Shown here: piece by piece, positions 8,380 through 16,464 of the stretch | Layout: each line of letters starts with the position of its first letter | How positions within the stretch are numbered: the stretch's first letter is position 1 | Assembly (NCBI RefSeq): GCF_000009265.1 | Contig: NC_008380.1 | Location: forward strand, 315,501 to 379,500 | Origin: Rhizobium johnstonii 3841 | GTDB taxonomy: Bacteria > Pseudomonadota > Alphaproteobacteria > Rhizobiales > Rhizobiaceae | Direction: 5' to 3' | DNA length: 64,000 nt | Notes under the pieces: generated by a model | What the model was told of the DNA's origin: nothing | The model's database searches: none | The model's input: the letters and a program-made list of their open reading frames with translations, nothing else | Translations under genes and position numbers: made by a program

Positions 8380-8853
8380 TCAGGCAATCAGTGGCGCGGC
8401 GACCGCTTTCAGCGCCTTCAACGCAGCCTTCGGATCGAGCCGCACCTGCAGCCCGCGCTGCCCGCCATTGATATAGACGAGCGGTTCGGCAAGGGCGGCT
8501 TCCTCGATCGCTGTCGGCACGGTCTTTTTCTGGCCGAATGGGCTGATGCCGCCGACATGATAGCCCGTCAGCCGCTCGGCATCGGCAGGCTTCATCATGT
8601 GGGCAGATTTGCCGTGAAAGGCGCTGGCAAGCTTCTTCATGCTGACCTCGCGATCCGACGGCACGACGACGCAGACCGGTTTGCCGTCCACCTCCGCCAT
8701 CAGCGTCTTCAGTACCCGGTGCGGCGCCTCGCCGAGTGCTTCGGCCGCCTGCAGCCCGACGCGCTCGGCATTGGGGTCGTAGTCATAGGCATGAACGGTG
8801 AAGGCGACGCCTGCCTGCGAAAGAAGCTGTGTCGCGCGCGTGGTCTTGGACAT
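8380..8853 (-). CDS. ybaK: Cys-tRNA(Pro)/Cys-tRNA(Cys) deacylase, YbaK/EbsC family
   Basis: This 157-residue protein belongs to the YbaK branch of the INS-like editing domains, which clear mischarged Cys-tRNA(Pro) in trans. The conserved pieces are HRVLKTLMAEVDGKPVCVVVPSDREVSMKKLA, with the usual lysines, and GYHVGGISPFGQKK, which forms the binding pocket. The ATG at 8853 has GAGGAGA four bases upstream, preferred over the in-frame ATG at 8874. An ArsC-like gene lies just upstream on the same strand, 32 bp away, so the two may be cotranscribed. Confidence 0.93.
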   Translation of the reverse strand: MSKTTRATQLLSQAGVAFTVHAYDYDPNAERVGLQAAEALGEAPHRVLKTLMAEVDGKPVCVVVPSDREVSMKKLASAFHGKSAHMMKPADAERLTGYHVGGISPFGQKKTVPTAIEEAALAEPLVYINGGQRGLQVRLDPKAALKALKAVAAPLIA

Positions 8854-8885
8854 CTCTTCTCCTCGTGAGTTCACCCGGCCGCCTG

Positions 8886-9236
8886 TCAGCTTCCGAATGT
8901 TCCGGCGTAAATCTCCGGCTTGAAGCCGACCAGCAATTTCCCCTCCGCCTCCAGCACCGGCCGCTTGATCATCGACGGTTGGTCGAGCATCAGCTGGATC
9001 GCCTTCTCCCGGGTCAGGTTCTCGCGCTCGGCGTCGGGCAATTTGCGGAAGGTGGTGCCGGCGCGGTTGAGCACGGTATCGAGGCCGGCCTCGTCGATCC
9101 AGGCTTCGAGATGGGTGCGGTCGATACCGAGCGCCTTGTAGTCGTGAAACTCATAGGCGACGCTATGTTCTTCCAGCCAGTTGCGGGCCTTCTTCATCGT
9201 GTCGCAATTCTTGATGCCATAGATGGTGACGGCCAT
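8886..9236 (-). CDS. ArsC/Spx family reductase-like protein (YffB type)
   Basis: This 116-residue thioredoxin-fold protein starts MAVTIYGIKNCDTMKKAR. Cys11 corresponds to the catalytic Cys of arsenate reductase ArsC, but no second Cys follows at the +3 position. QPSMIKRPVLEAEGKLLVGF is the conserved C-terminal segment with the cis-proline. Proteins of this YffB subgroup are thought to be glutathione-dependent thiol reductases rather than true arsenate reductases. The ATG at 9236 gives family length. No arsenic genes are nearby. Confidence 0.88.
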   Translation of the reverse strand: MAVTIYGIKNCDTMKKARNWLEEHSVAYEFHDYKALGIDRTHLEAWIDEAGLDTVLNRAGTTFRKLPDAERENLTREKAIQLMLDQPSMIKRPVLEAEGKLLVGFKPEIYAGTFGS

Positions 9237-9357
9237 GCCCGATCGATCTCCCTGTGATGACAGCGAGATAACATGCACGAAGGCCGGCGCAAACGCCGTG
9301 CAACGTTTTATCCCCGGAGCGCGTCGACGATCGAGGCAGGCAAAGCCGGCCCGTGGC

Positions 9358-10419
9358 TCAATTCTCCAGCGTGCCGGCCTTGCGGGAAGCCTTGCTGGGT
9401 TCGTCGCAGACGATCTTCATCAGGTCGCCGCGCCGCCGCACCAGCCTGTCGGAGGTCCGGGTCAGGATCAGCCCGTCCTGCGGCGCGGTGAGCTCGATGC
9501 TGCCGCCCGGCTGCCCGGGCCGGGTGACGATCGTCGCCAGAAGATCGCCTTCGGCAACCCTTTCGCCGATGTCGCGATGGAAAAGCACGGCGCCGCCTTC
9601 TGGCGTACGAATGATCTCGACATTGTCGAGCGGCACGGCCGGACCGGAAAATACCGTCGCCGCGGGCTTCCCATCGCCAACGATCCCGCGTGCCGAGAGG
9701 AAGTGCCAGAGCCCGTCCGCGTCCTTTTTCGCCAGCACGGGATCGACGTCGCGTTTGCCGCGCAGCTCGACGGTGACGGAGAGTTTGCCGGGCAGCCGGG
9801 GTCGGCGCTCGCCGGGCACTTCATATTTCCATGCAAAGCCGACGGCCTCCTCGAAGGCCGAGCTTTCGCCATCCGAAAGCAGCACCGCCTCCATCTCGAG
9901 TGCAGCGGCAAGATCGGCCGCCTCCGGCCAGAAGGCCTCGTCGATATAGGCATATTGCAGGGATTCATCGTCGCAATGCAGATCGAGCACGAGATCGGCG
10001 CCAAGCGCCATATGCAGCAGCTGCCTCTTCAATCTGTCCGTAGCCGGGTAATCATCGAGATCTTCGGTCAGCGTGGCGCGATCGACAATCGAGATCAGTG
10101 GAAAATCCCGGTTGAAATTGGTGCGTGAGCCCAGGTCGAAACGACCCTGCAACTCGCCGAAATGCGATTGCGCCGCACCGATCGGATTGGCCTGCGGCAC
10201 GATGGTGATATCGCCGGCGATCCCGCCTTGGTCTTCCGCCTGCCGCAGCCTTTCGCAGAGGAAATGCAGCAGCACCGTTCCCGGCAGCTCGCCGGCATGC
10301 AGTGCCGCCTGGATATAGATCTTCGGCGCCTTCGGATCGTGACCTTTAAAGCGCAGCACCGGCAACCGCCACTCCGTTCCCGGCGTATCTCCAGGGATGA
10401 TGATCTCTGAAACGTCCAT
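9358..10419 (-). CDS. Succinylglutamate desuccinylase/aspartoacylase family zinc deacylase
   Basis: From the ATG at 10419 the protein has 353 residues. The M14-like catalytic core shows the zinc ligands His41 and Glu44 in AALHAGELPG and His148 in LVLDLHCDD. NPIGAAQ and the RTNFNRDFP arginine region bind the substrate carboxylate. The C-terminal third is the beta barrel domain of the AstE/AspA family. The enzyme probably removes an N-acyl group from an amino acid or related compound. An in-frame ATG at 10461 would add 14 residues; neither start has a strong ribosome site. No arginine-degradation genes are adjacent. Confidence 0.87.
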   Translation of the reverse strand: MDVSEIIIPGDTPGTEWRLPVLRFKGHDPKAPKIYIQAALHAGELPGTVLLHFLCERLRQAEDQGGIAGDITIVPQANPIGAAQSHFGELQGRFDLGSRTNFNRDFPLISIVDRATLTEDLDDYPATDRLKRQLLHMALGADLVLDLHCDDESLQYAYIDEAFWPEAADLAAALEMEAVLLSDGESSAFEEAVGFAWKYEVPGERRPRLPGKLSVTVELRGKRDVDPVLAKKDADGLWHFLSARGIVGDGKPAATVFSGPAVPLDNVEIIRTPEGGAVLFHRDIGERVAEGDLLATIVTRPGQPGGSIELTAPQDGLILTRTSDRLVRRRGDLMKIVCDEPSKASRKAGTLEN

Positions 10420-10520
10420 GCTGTCTTCGTTCCCGTTTGTAACCAGCGCCCGGTTAGGCATTCCGAGCTATATGAGCGGAAATAGGGCAAGCGCAAGCGT
10501 GGTCCGGAGACATCATTGCC

Positions 10521-11129
10521 TCAGCCGAGCAGCGGCCAGCGATCGATGATCCGATGTTCGGTTTTTCCGAGAACACTGTGGATGAGCAGGAATTCGGACG
10601 CGGTCCATGAAACCGGTGTGTCGAGGCTCGCCGTCGGCACGGTCTTGCGGTCGTAGAGCAGTGTCATGTGCGGTGTGAAATCGCGGCTGATATTGTGCCG
10701 CAGTCCGGCATTGTGCATGCCGACACCGAGCTGGACATGCAGTCGGGTGAGCAGCCTCAGCCCGCCTTCGCCGTAAAGCACGAGCGGCCGCGCCTTGCCT
10801 TCCCGCCTGAAGCTCATGATCCTGTCGAAAGTGATCGCGATCGGCGCGCTCTCCACCGTGGCGCCGGCTTGGCGCGCCGCAAAGACCGCGTCCTCGGGCA
10901 ATTCTTCATAATCGTCGATGCCGATGATCGTCACATGCAGCGTGGTCAGCCGCGGCTTTGCCGAAAGAGAGAAAGCCTTGCCATAGTCATCGGCGATTGA
11001 TGCCGCCTGCCGCTCGACCGCCGCAGGCGGACAGAGGGCGAAGAAAAGCCGGTGTCCGCCGCTATGGTTTTCGCCCGGTCGCCTGCGCCGACTTCGCCTA
11101 TCCTCGAAGTCGAAGGAGATTTGGTTCAT
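10521..11129 (-). CDS. thpR: 2'-5' RNA ligase / cyclic phosphodiesterase family protein
   Basis: This 202-residue protein has the two HxT motifs of the 2H phosphoesterase superfamily: His65-Val-Thr67 in TTLHVTIIG and His154-Met-Thr156 in FTPHMTLLYD. These form the active site of LigT/ThpR enzymes, which open 2',3'-cyclic phosphates or join RNA ends through 2'-5' bonds. The first 25 residues are basic and probably disordered. It is divergent from ogt across 260 bp. The physiological RNA substrate is unknown in bacteria. Confidence 0.9.
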   Translation of the reverse strand: MNQISFDFEDRRSRRRRPGENHSGGHRLFFALCPPAAVERQAASIADDYGKAFSLSAKPRLTTLHVTIIGIDDYEELPEDAVFAARQAGATVESAPIAITFDRIMSFRREGKARPLVLYGEGGLRLLTRLHVQLGVGMHNAGLRHNISRDFTPHMTLLYDRKTVPTASLDTPVSWTASEFLLIHSVLGKTEHRIIDRWPLLG

Positions 11130-11389
11130 GGGCTCTCAGGGTCGTCATGACCCACCTCGTCGTTTCCAAAACGCGACGAAGGATACTCTGACGAGATTGA
11201 ATATCAAGAACAGAAAGAGAACATAATTTTCCGATACAATCCGCTCTGAACGGATGATGTGGACGTTCGATCGACATTTCGAGAGACGCATCGCGATATT
11301 TCCCGGAAGCCTTATGCGCGCAAGAAACGGGTTGAAACCGAGGCCGTCCCATACGATTTTGAGATAATCGAAAACGCGGAGGCTGTGTC
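11130..11389. other. Divergent gap between thpR and ogt
   Basis: The 260-bp gap carries the promoters of both genes. It is more A+T-rich around 11200-11260. No operator palindrome, RNA or small gene could be supported; the open frame at 11259-11591 lacks a start signal and overlaps ogt. Confidence 0.4.
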
Positions 11390-11953
11390 ATGGCTGAGAC
11401 AACGCACCACTATCTCATCTTCGAAACCGCGGGCGGTTTCTGCGGCATTGCCTGGAGTGACGCCGGCATCACCCGTTTCCAACTGCCGACCAAATCAGCA
11501 GAAGCGACCGAACGGCTCTTGCTGCGCCGCCTGCCGGATGCCGAAGCCGGCGCGCCGACGCCTGCCGTGCTGGAGACGGTCGCTGCGGTGAAGCGTTACT
11601 TCCAGGGTGAGGAGACGGATTTTTCCGGCGTCGACCTCGACCTTGCCGGCCAGGATGCCTTCTTCCGGGATATTTATGCGGCGGCAAGGCGTGTCGGCTG
11701 GGGCCGCACCACCACTTACGGCGCGCTGGCGAAGGAGCTCGGCGTCGGGCCGGAAGCCGCCCGCGACGTCGGCCAGGCGATGGCGAAGAACCCGGTCGCT
11801 CTGATCATTCCCTGCCACCGGGTGCTTGCAGCCGGCGGCAAGATCGGCGGCTTCTCGGCTCCCGGCGGTTCGTCATCGAAGGCCCGCATGCTGGAACTCG
11901 AAGGCGTCAACCTCGGCCCGCCGCCGCCTGCCCAGCAGTCCCTGGGTTTCTAG
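11390..11953 (+). CDS. ogt: Methylated-DNA-[protein]-cysteine S-methyltransferase
   Basis: This suicide repair protein moves methyl groups from O6-methylguanine to its own Cys. The active-site motif PCHRVL holds Cys142, preceded by the helix-turn-helix region WGRTTTYGALAKELGVGPEAARDVGQAMAKNP that binds the minor groove. An N-terminal ribonuclease-H-like domain covers residues 1-85. At 187 residues it is normal length. GGAGG lies 7 bases before the ATG. A palindromic repeat separates it from the convergent SDR gene. Confidence 0.95.
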   Translation: MAETTHHYLIFETAGGFCGIAWSDAGITRFQLPTKSAEATERLLLRRLPDAEAGAPTPAVLETVAAVKRYFQGEETDFSGVDLDLAGQDAFFRDIYAAARRVGWGRTTTYGALAKELGVGPEAARDVGQAMAKNPVALIIPCHRVLAAGGKIGGFSAPGGSSSKARMLELEGVNLGPPPPAQQSLGF

Positions 11954-11976
11954 GCGGCGGAGGCTTTTCGTTTTCC

Positions 11977-12043
11977 GCAATTCCCGGCAAAATCGCTTCG
12001 CGCTTTGCCTGGCAAAGCCGCTGCGCACTTTTGCAGGAATTGC
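11977..12043. repeat. RIME-like palindromic element between convergent ogt and SDR genes
   Basis: Outer arms GCAATTCC (11977-11984) and GGAATTGC (12036-12043) enclose a second inverted repeat, GCTTTGCC/GGCAAAGC, at 12002-12018. The outer motif and adjacent AAAA/TTTTGC words resemble the element at 36931-36980. It lies between two convergent genes, where it could stop transcription from both sides. Confidence 0.65.
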
Positions 12044-12064
12044 TTCAGTAGCAGTGTCAGCCGC

Positions 12065-12799
12065 TCAATGCGGGCTGGCAGTCGGGCGGATGATGATCTC
12101 GCTGACATCGACGTCATCAGGCTGGCTGACGGCGTAGAGGATCGAATTGGCGACGGCCTCAGGGCTGATCGTGATCGCCCTGAAAGCCTTCATGGCGTCC
12201 CGCGCCGTCGGATCGGTAATCGTGTCGGCCAGTTCCGATGTCGTCGTGCCCGGAGAGATGACGGTCACGCGGATACGATCGGTCTCCTGCCGCAATCCGT
12301 CCGAGATTGCCCGCACCGCAAATTTCGTCGCGCAATAGACGGCCGCCGTCGGGGAGACGCTGTGGCCGCCGATCGAAGACAGGTTGATGATCTGCCCTGA
12401 TCCCTGCGCCTTCATGATCGGGAGCGCCGCCGCGATGCCGTAGAGAACGCCCTTGATGTTGACGTCGACCATCCGGTCCCACTCGTCGACCTTGAGAGCC
12501 TCGAGCGGCGACAGCGGCATGACGCCGGCATTGTTGACGATGACATCCAGCCGGCCGAATTCGGAGCGGGCAAAACCTGCAAAGGCTTCCACCTGGGAAC
12601 GGTCGGTGACATCAAGCTGTCGCAGGCGCACCGTCCCGCCCGTTGCGGCGATTTCGCCGGCGAGTTCCTCTAGGCGCTCGGTGCGGCGGGCGCCGATGAC
12701 GATATGGGCGCCTGCGGCAGCCAGCACCTTCGCCGCAGCCTCTCCGATGCCGCTGCTGGCGCCGGTGATTGCAATGACTTTTCCTTTGATATCAGACAT
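12065..12799 (-). CDS. Short-chain dehydrogenase/reductase
   Basis: This 244-residue classical SDR has the cofactor motif TGASSGIG at residues 12-19, the NNAG motif, and the catalytic Ser in INLSSIGG with the YCATK Tyr/Lys pair. An Arg after the second strand (GARRTERLEEL) favours NADPH. The start at 12799 has GGAG six bases upstream; two further Met codons upstream are in frame. It resembles YdfG-like serine/aldehyde reductases. The Atu4866-like gene is on the same strand, 144 bp upstream, and a LysR gene is divergent from both. Confidence 0.92.
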   Translation of the reverse strand: MSDIKGKVIAITGASSGIGEAAAKVLAAAGAHIVIGARRTERLEELAGEIAATGGTVRLRQLDVTDRSQVEAFAGFARSEFGRLDVIVNNAGVMPLSPLEALKVDEWDRMVDVNIKGVLYGIAAALPIMKAQGSGQIINLSSIGGHSVSPTAAVYCATKFAVRAISDGLRQETDRIRVTVISPGTTTSELADTITDPTARDAMKAFRAITISPEAVANSILYAVSQPDDVDVSEIIIRPTASPH

Positions 12800-12943
12800 T
12801 TCAAGCTCCATGTGTACGCCGCTCGCCTGGCGATGCGGCTGAGGGTTTTCTTGGTGGTCAGGTGGGAAAATCGGCGCTGAGCGATGTCTCCGCCCAGGCG
12901 TCGAAGTTTGCGCGCAGTGCATCGTTGCCTTTCAGGCGGCACA

Positions 12944-13318
12944 TCATTTGCGCCGAAGCACCATGCCGCCATGATGGAGGGTATTGCCGTCGACGAAATC
13001 GCCGTCGGCTGTGAAGCCGGTGTCATCCCAATATTCGATGTGGCTTCCGGTGACTTCGTAGCGTCCCCGGTAGGCGCTTTCCCTGCTGCCACGGGCTTCG
13101 TCGTAGCGGCCATTGGGCAGAAGTTCGTGGCGGACGCGGCCATCATCCGTAACCCACATGCCGACATAAGGATGTTGCTGCATTCTGTTCTCGCTTGTTT
13201 GTTGCTGCTGAGTTTCTCGGTCGTTCACGGTATCGGCGCCGAACGAACTGGTCGCCGCGCCAGCCAGTGTGACCGCCGTGAAAAACCGCAGGACGGGGCT
13301 TTTGAAAATCCTTCGCAT
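12944..13318 (-). CDS. Secreted Atu4866-domain protein
   Basis: This 124-residue protein starts with a basic stretch and hydrophobic core (RFFTAVTLAGAATSSFGA), a probable Sec signal peptide. The mature part (YVGMWVTDDGRVRHELLPNGRYDEAR, then GRYEVTGSHIEYWDDTGFTADGDF) matches the small Agrobacterium Atu4866 family, a beta-barrel protein of unknown function. Here it precedes an SDR gene and is divergent from a LysR gene. In other rhizobia a similar domain occurs with or fused to SDR-type reductases, as far as I recall, so a joint role is plausible. Confidence 0.8.
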   Translation of the reverse strand: MRRIFKSPVLRFFTAVTLAGAATSSFGADTVNDRETQQQQTSENRMQQHPYVGMWVTDDGRVRHELLPNGRYDEARGSRESAYRGRYEVTGSHIEYWDDTGFTADGDFVDGNTLHHGGMVLRRK

Positions 13319-13403
13319 TGCCTTGCCTTTCGAAGCCTTCGTTGACCTCGACTGAAAGATAATACGGAGAACCCGAGTGATTAAGTTGCCAATCCAGGAT
13401 GCC

Positions 13404-13424
13404 TTGGTTAGAGATGCTAACCAA
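13404..13424. promoter_or_regulatory. LysR-type operator overlapping the regulator's start codon
   Basis: An inverted repeat TTGGTTAG-N5-CTAACCAA contains the T-N11-A pattern of LysR binding sites. Its last base is the A of the ATG of the LysR gene at 13424. It lies in the gap between that gene and the divergent Atu4866/SDR pair. Binding there should affect both directions, and would directly block the regulator's own translation start region. Confidence 0.65.
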
Positions 13425-14317
13425 TGGTCGACGATCTCGAAGGCATTTCAGTTTTTCTTGCGGTGGCGGAGGCGCGCAACTTCCGGCTCGCCGGCGAGCG
13501 GCTCGGCGTTACCCGCTCCGCCGTCAGCCAGGCCCTGCAGCGCCTGGAGGATCGGGTCGGCGTCGCCCTGGTCCAGCGCACGACGCGCAGCGTCAGCCTG
13601 ACCGAAGCCGGCGAAGTGTTCTTCGACGCGGTTCGTCCATCGGTCCGTCAGGTCAAGGATGCGATGCAGACGGTAAGGGAAATGCAGGCGCGCCCGAGCG
13701 GCCTGCTGCGGATCACCGTTTCCTCGATCGCTGAGAACTTCCTCTCCGGCACCTTGCTGGCCGGCTTCATGGAAGCCTGCCCTGATATCAAACTCGATAT
13801 CACCATCACCGATGACGAATTCGATATCGTCGAGGCCGGCTTCGACGCGGGTGTCCGGCTAGGTGAGGTGATCGAGCAGGACATGATCGCGATCTCAGTC
13901 TCCGAAGAGCAGCGACAATGCGCCGCCGCATCCCGCAGCTATCTCGAGCGCCGCGGCCATCCCCGCCATCCCGGCGAGTTGCAGAAACACGCCTGCATCG
14001 GATGGCGGCCACGCCCGGATACGGCGCCTTATCGCTGGGAATTCACCGAAAACGACCGCGACTTCGACGTCTCCGTCGATCCCACTGTTACGACCAACGA
14101 CATGGGAATGATGATCCGCATGGCCTGCGCGGGGGCCGGGATCACCTTCGGCATGGTGGAGACCTTCCAGCCTTATATCGAACGGGGCGAACTCGTGCCG
14201 CTGCTGGAGGATTTCTGCCCGCCCTTCGCGGGCTTCTATCTCTACTACCCCCGGCGCCAGAGGCAGCCGCTGAAACTGCGCGCGTTGGTCGATTATGTCC
14301 GCAAGTCTAAGGGTTAG
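13424..14317 (+). CDS. LysR family transcriptional regulator
   Basis: This 297-residue protein has the N-terminal winged helix of LysR regulators (FRLAGERLGVTRSAVSQALQRLEDRVGVALVQRTTRSVSLTEAG, residues 21-64) and a two-lobed effector domain (from about 90). It belongs to the subgroup with a helical linker and the C-terminal FAGFYLYYPRRQRQP segment. No Shine-Dalgarno sequence precedes the ATG, and a stop codon lies two codons upstream in frame, so this start is firm or leaderless. It probably controls the divergent Atu4866/SDR genes. Its stop overlaps the convergent AbrB-type gene by 4 bp. Confidence 0.93.
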   Translation: MVDDLEGISVFLAVAEARNFRLAGERLGVTRSAVSQALQRLEDRVGVALVQRTTRSVSLTEAGEVFFDAVRPSVRQVKDAMQTVREMQARPSGLLRITVSSIAENFLSGTLLAGFMEACPDIKLDITITDDEFDIVEAGFDAGVRLGEVIEQDMIAISVSEEQRQCAAASRSYLERRGHPRHPGELQKHACIGWRPRPDTAPYRWEFTENDRDFDVSVDPTVTTNDMGMMIRMACAGAGITFGMVETFQPYIERGELVPLLEDFCPPFAGFYLYYPRRQRQPLKLRALVDYVRKSKG

Positions 14318-14604
14318 ATGCCATCTGCGAATTCGAGGCCGTCACGGCGGCGGGCTTCGGCCAATACGTCGGCTTCCATGTCTTCCAGAGTTTTCGGCTC
14401 ACCGCTGAAGGGAAGCATGCCGAATACATCGTCCGGCTTGGTTTGAGAAAAGGCAGGAGCCTGCCTCAGAAGCACGCCTTCCGCAGCTTCCTCAACGATC
14501 AGCCGAGTACCAGCCTCCCATTCCCGCCGCTGGCGGATCGTTTTTGGGAGAATGATCTGCCCGTTGGTCGAGACCGTTGCAATGAGGTTTTCGGAGTGAG
14601 CCAT
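14314..14604 (-). CDS. AbrB/SpoVT-type DNA-binding protein, orphan antitoxin-like
   Basis: This 96-residue protein has the swapped-hairpin AbrB domain at its N-terminus: LIATVSTNGQIILPKTIRQRREWEAGTRLIVEEAAEGVLLR. The C-terminal half (EDMEADVLAEARRRDG) is the acidic tail that in VapB antitoxins wraps a PIN toxin. No toxin gene follows; the bases after its stop belong to the convergent LysR gene. The ATG at 14604 is chosen over an in-frame GTG at 14628. It may be a solitary regulator or the survivor of a toxin-antitoxin pair. Confidence 0.8.
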   Translation of the reverse strand: MAHSENLIATVSTNGQIILPKTIRQRREWEAGTRLIVEEAAEGVLLRQAPAFSQTKPDDVFGMLPFSGEPKTLEDMEADVLAEARRRDGLEFADGI

Positions 14605-14702
14605 CAGCTTGAGTCCCGCAGGTAACACAAAGACAAGATATGCGAGGCAGATGGTTCCGTCACCACACTATCGCGAGGTTCAGGGCTTGAGACGGCGGAG
14701 TA

Positions 14703-15226
14703 CTAAGATACCGCAGCCTCGCCAGCGAGGGCCTGGGTTGCCTTCGGCTGAGGGCGCATCAGCAAATAGAATGCGAAGACGTGGGTGATCATCAGCAGGG
14801 GCACGTAAATGATCGGTATCGCATATGCGGCGCCCAGCTCCCCGCCTGCGCGGGAAGGCCGGCCTGGATCGCGTGATAATAGTCGAGGGCGAGGTCGCCC
14901 ATTCCCACGAGATTGAAGGCGACGACGAACAGCCAGAAGATCGGGCGTATCCTGATCGTGATGAGCGCCAGCATGGCGAGCAGCCCGGCCGCGAGGTCGC
15001 CATAGGCGGCGAAGGCGGCGAAGCTGGCGGGCAGGTTGGGGCCGACGACGCCGGGCAGAATGAAGACGAGCCCGAAGAAGCGGAAGCTGTGCAGAGTGGC
15101 GATGGCGCGGTGCGCCCTGACCCTGTCCATCGATGTGAGCCAGGGCAGAATATAGGCGCCGAAGCAAATCAGCCACGCGACATAGCCTAGGACGAGATGG
15201 GTTTGGAAGATGGATTCCGTCGACAT
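14703..15226 (-). pseudogene. Frameshifted conserved membrane protein
   Basis: Reading starts at 15226 (MSTESIFQTHLVLGYVAW) with AGGAG eight bases upstream. It runs through four hydrophobic helices to DYYHAIQAGLPAQAG near 14840. There the frame is lost, and the natural continuation (GELGAAYAIPIIYVPLLMITHV) is in another frame ending at 14703. Adding one G to the four-G run at about 14840 restores one protein of about 174 residues with five membrane segments. The cause is either a true one-base deletion or a sequencing error. Function is unknown; it is divergent from a LysR gene. Confidence 0.75.
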
Positions 15227-15304
15227 CGGGGCACTCCTGATTTGTGGGATCCAAATGTACGGCCGCTTCCCGCGGTCGACTATTCGCGATAATATCGATG
15301 CGGT

Positions 15305-16276
15305 ATGAAGCAGAACTTCACAGTCAGGCAAGGCGCGCTCGACGGCGTTGAGGCGTTTCTGAGCGTTGCCCAGCACCGCAGTTTTCGCAAAGCAGCTGGG
15401 GAACTCGGAGTGACCCCATCGGCAATCAGCCAGGCCGTACGCGCTCTCGAGGAGCGTGTCGGCGCAGTGCTCTTCATCCGCACGACGCGCAGTGTCGGCC
15501 TGACGGAGGCCGGTGAGCGGTTCCTGACGCGCGCAAAGCCCGCTTTCGAGGAACTGGTCGCCGCAAGCGCGCTTGCGCGTGAGCTCGGGCAGCGACCGGC
15601 TGGACTGTTGCGTCTCACTGTGCCGCCGGCAGTGGTGCCGATCCTGCTGGAGCCACTGATCGCATCCTTCTGCCAGGCCTTTCCCGAGATCGAGGTGGAG
15701 ATCGCCGCGAATGAGGAACTGGTCGATATCGCCGCCGACGGATTTGACGCCGGTATCCGGCTCGGCCAGTTCATCGCAGCCGACATGGTCGCGGTCCGGC
15801 TGACGCCGTCCTTCCCGCTGGTGGTCGTCGGCAGCCCCGAATATCTGCGCCGGAGAGGGTGGCCCGAGCGTATCGACGATCTGCGTCAGCATGCCTGCAT
15901 CCGCATGCGCCGCTCGAACGGCTCAATCGCGCCGTGGTCGTTTGTCATTGGCAAAAAGCCGATCGAGGCTGTTGTCTCCGGGCCGCTGATCGCCCACGAC
16001 TTTCCCACCATGCTGGGAGCAACCATCGGAGATATGGGGCTTGCGCAAGTGCCGGAGCCAATCGCCGCCGGACCCGTGAAGGCGGGAAAACTCGTCCGCG
16101 TCCTGGAGGTTTTCGAACCGGTGGCGCCGGGTGTGTTCCTCTACTATCCCAGTCGTCATCAAGTGATGCCGAAGCTGCGGGCCTTCATTGATCACGTGAA
16201 AAGCCGGGCGGACGCTGCCGACAAAACCCGAATTCACATCGACGACAGGCAAACACCAGCCACGAAAATGCGCTGA
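15305..16276 (+). CDS. LysR family transcriptional regulator
   Basis: This 323-residue LysR protein has the helix-turn-helix at residues 21-64 (FRKAAGELGVTPSAISQAVRALEERVGAVLFIRTTRSVGLTEAG) and the usual effector-binding domain. It is similar in type to the LysR protein at 13424, sharing the VFLYYPSRHQ C-terminal segment. A tail of about 25 residues is extra. It is divergent from the frameshifted membrane protein, its likely target; a short dyad CGATA-A-TATCG lies at 15287-15297 in the gap. A strong terminator follows about 120 bp after the stop. Confidence 0.92.
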   Translation: MKQNFTVRQGALDGVEAFLSVAQHRSFRKAAGELGVTPSAISQAVRALEERVGAVLFIRTTRSVGLTEAGERFLTRAKPAFEELVAASALARELGQRPAGLLRLTVPPAVVPILLEPLIASFCQAFPEIEVEIAANEELVDIAADGFDAGIRLGQFIAADMVAVRLTPSFPLVVVGSPEYLRRRGWPERIDDLRQHACIRMRRSNGSIAPWSFVIGKKPIEAVVSGPLIAHDFPTMLGATIGDMGLAQVPEPIAAGPVKAGKLVRVLEVFEPVAPGVFLYYPSRHQVMPKLRAFIDHVKSRADAADKTRIHIDDRQTPATKMR

Positions 16277-16397
16277 GGTGGGAAGCGTGAACTGGAATAG
16301 ATCCAAACCGCTTGTGAAGCAGATCAACGATGGGCGGCCTCCGTCGAGGTCACCACGGCCGCTGAAGCCGGATAGCAGTCGTCATCCCTCCATGACA

Positions 16398-16436
16398 ACG
16401 GCTGGCCGAGCTAATTGAACCTCGGCCGGCCGTTTT
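16398..16436 (+). terminator. Rho-independent terminator
   Basis: A 13-bp stem, ACGGCTGGCCGAG at 16398-16410 and CTCGGCCGGCCGT at 16421-16433 with one G-U pair, encloses a 10-nt loop and is followed by TTTT. It lies between the LysR gene and the convergent GNAT gene. The U tract favours the plus strand, so it mainly ends the LysR transcript. Confidence 0.8.
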
Positions 16437-16464
16437 CCTGTACGGGCTTTTCCAGCCGGCAAAC

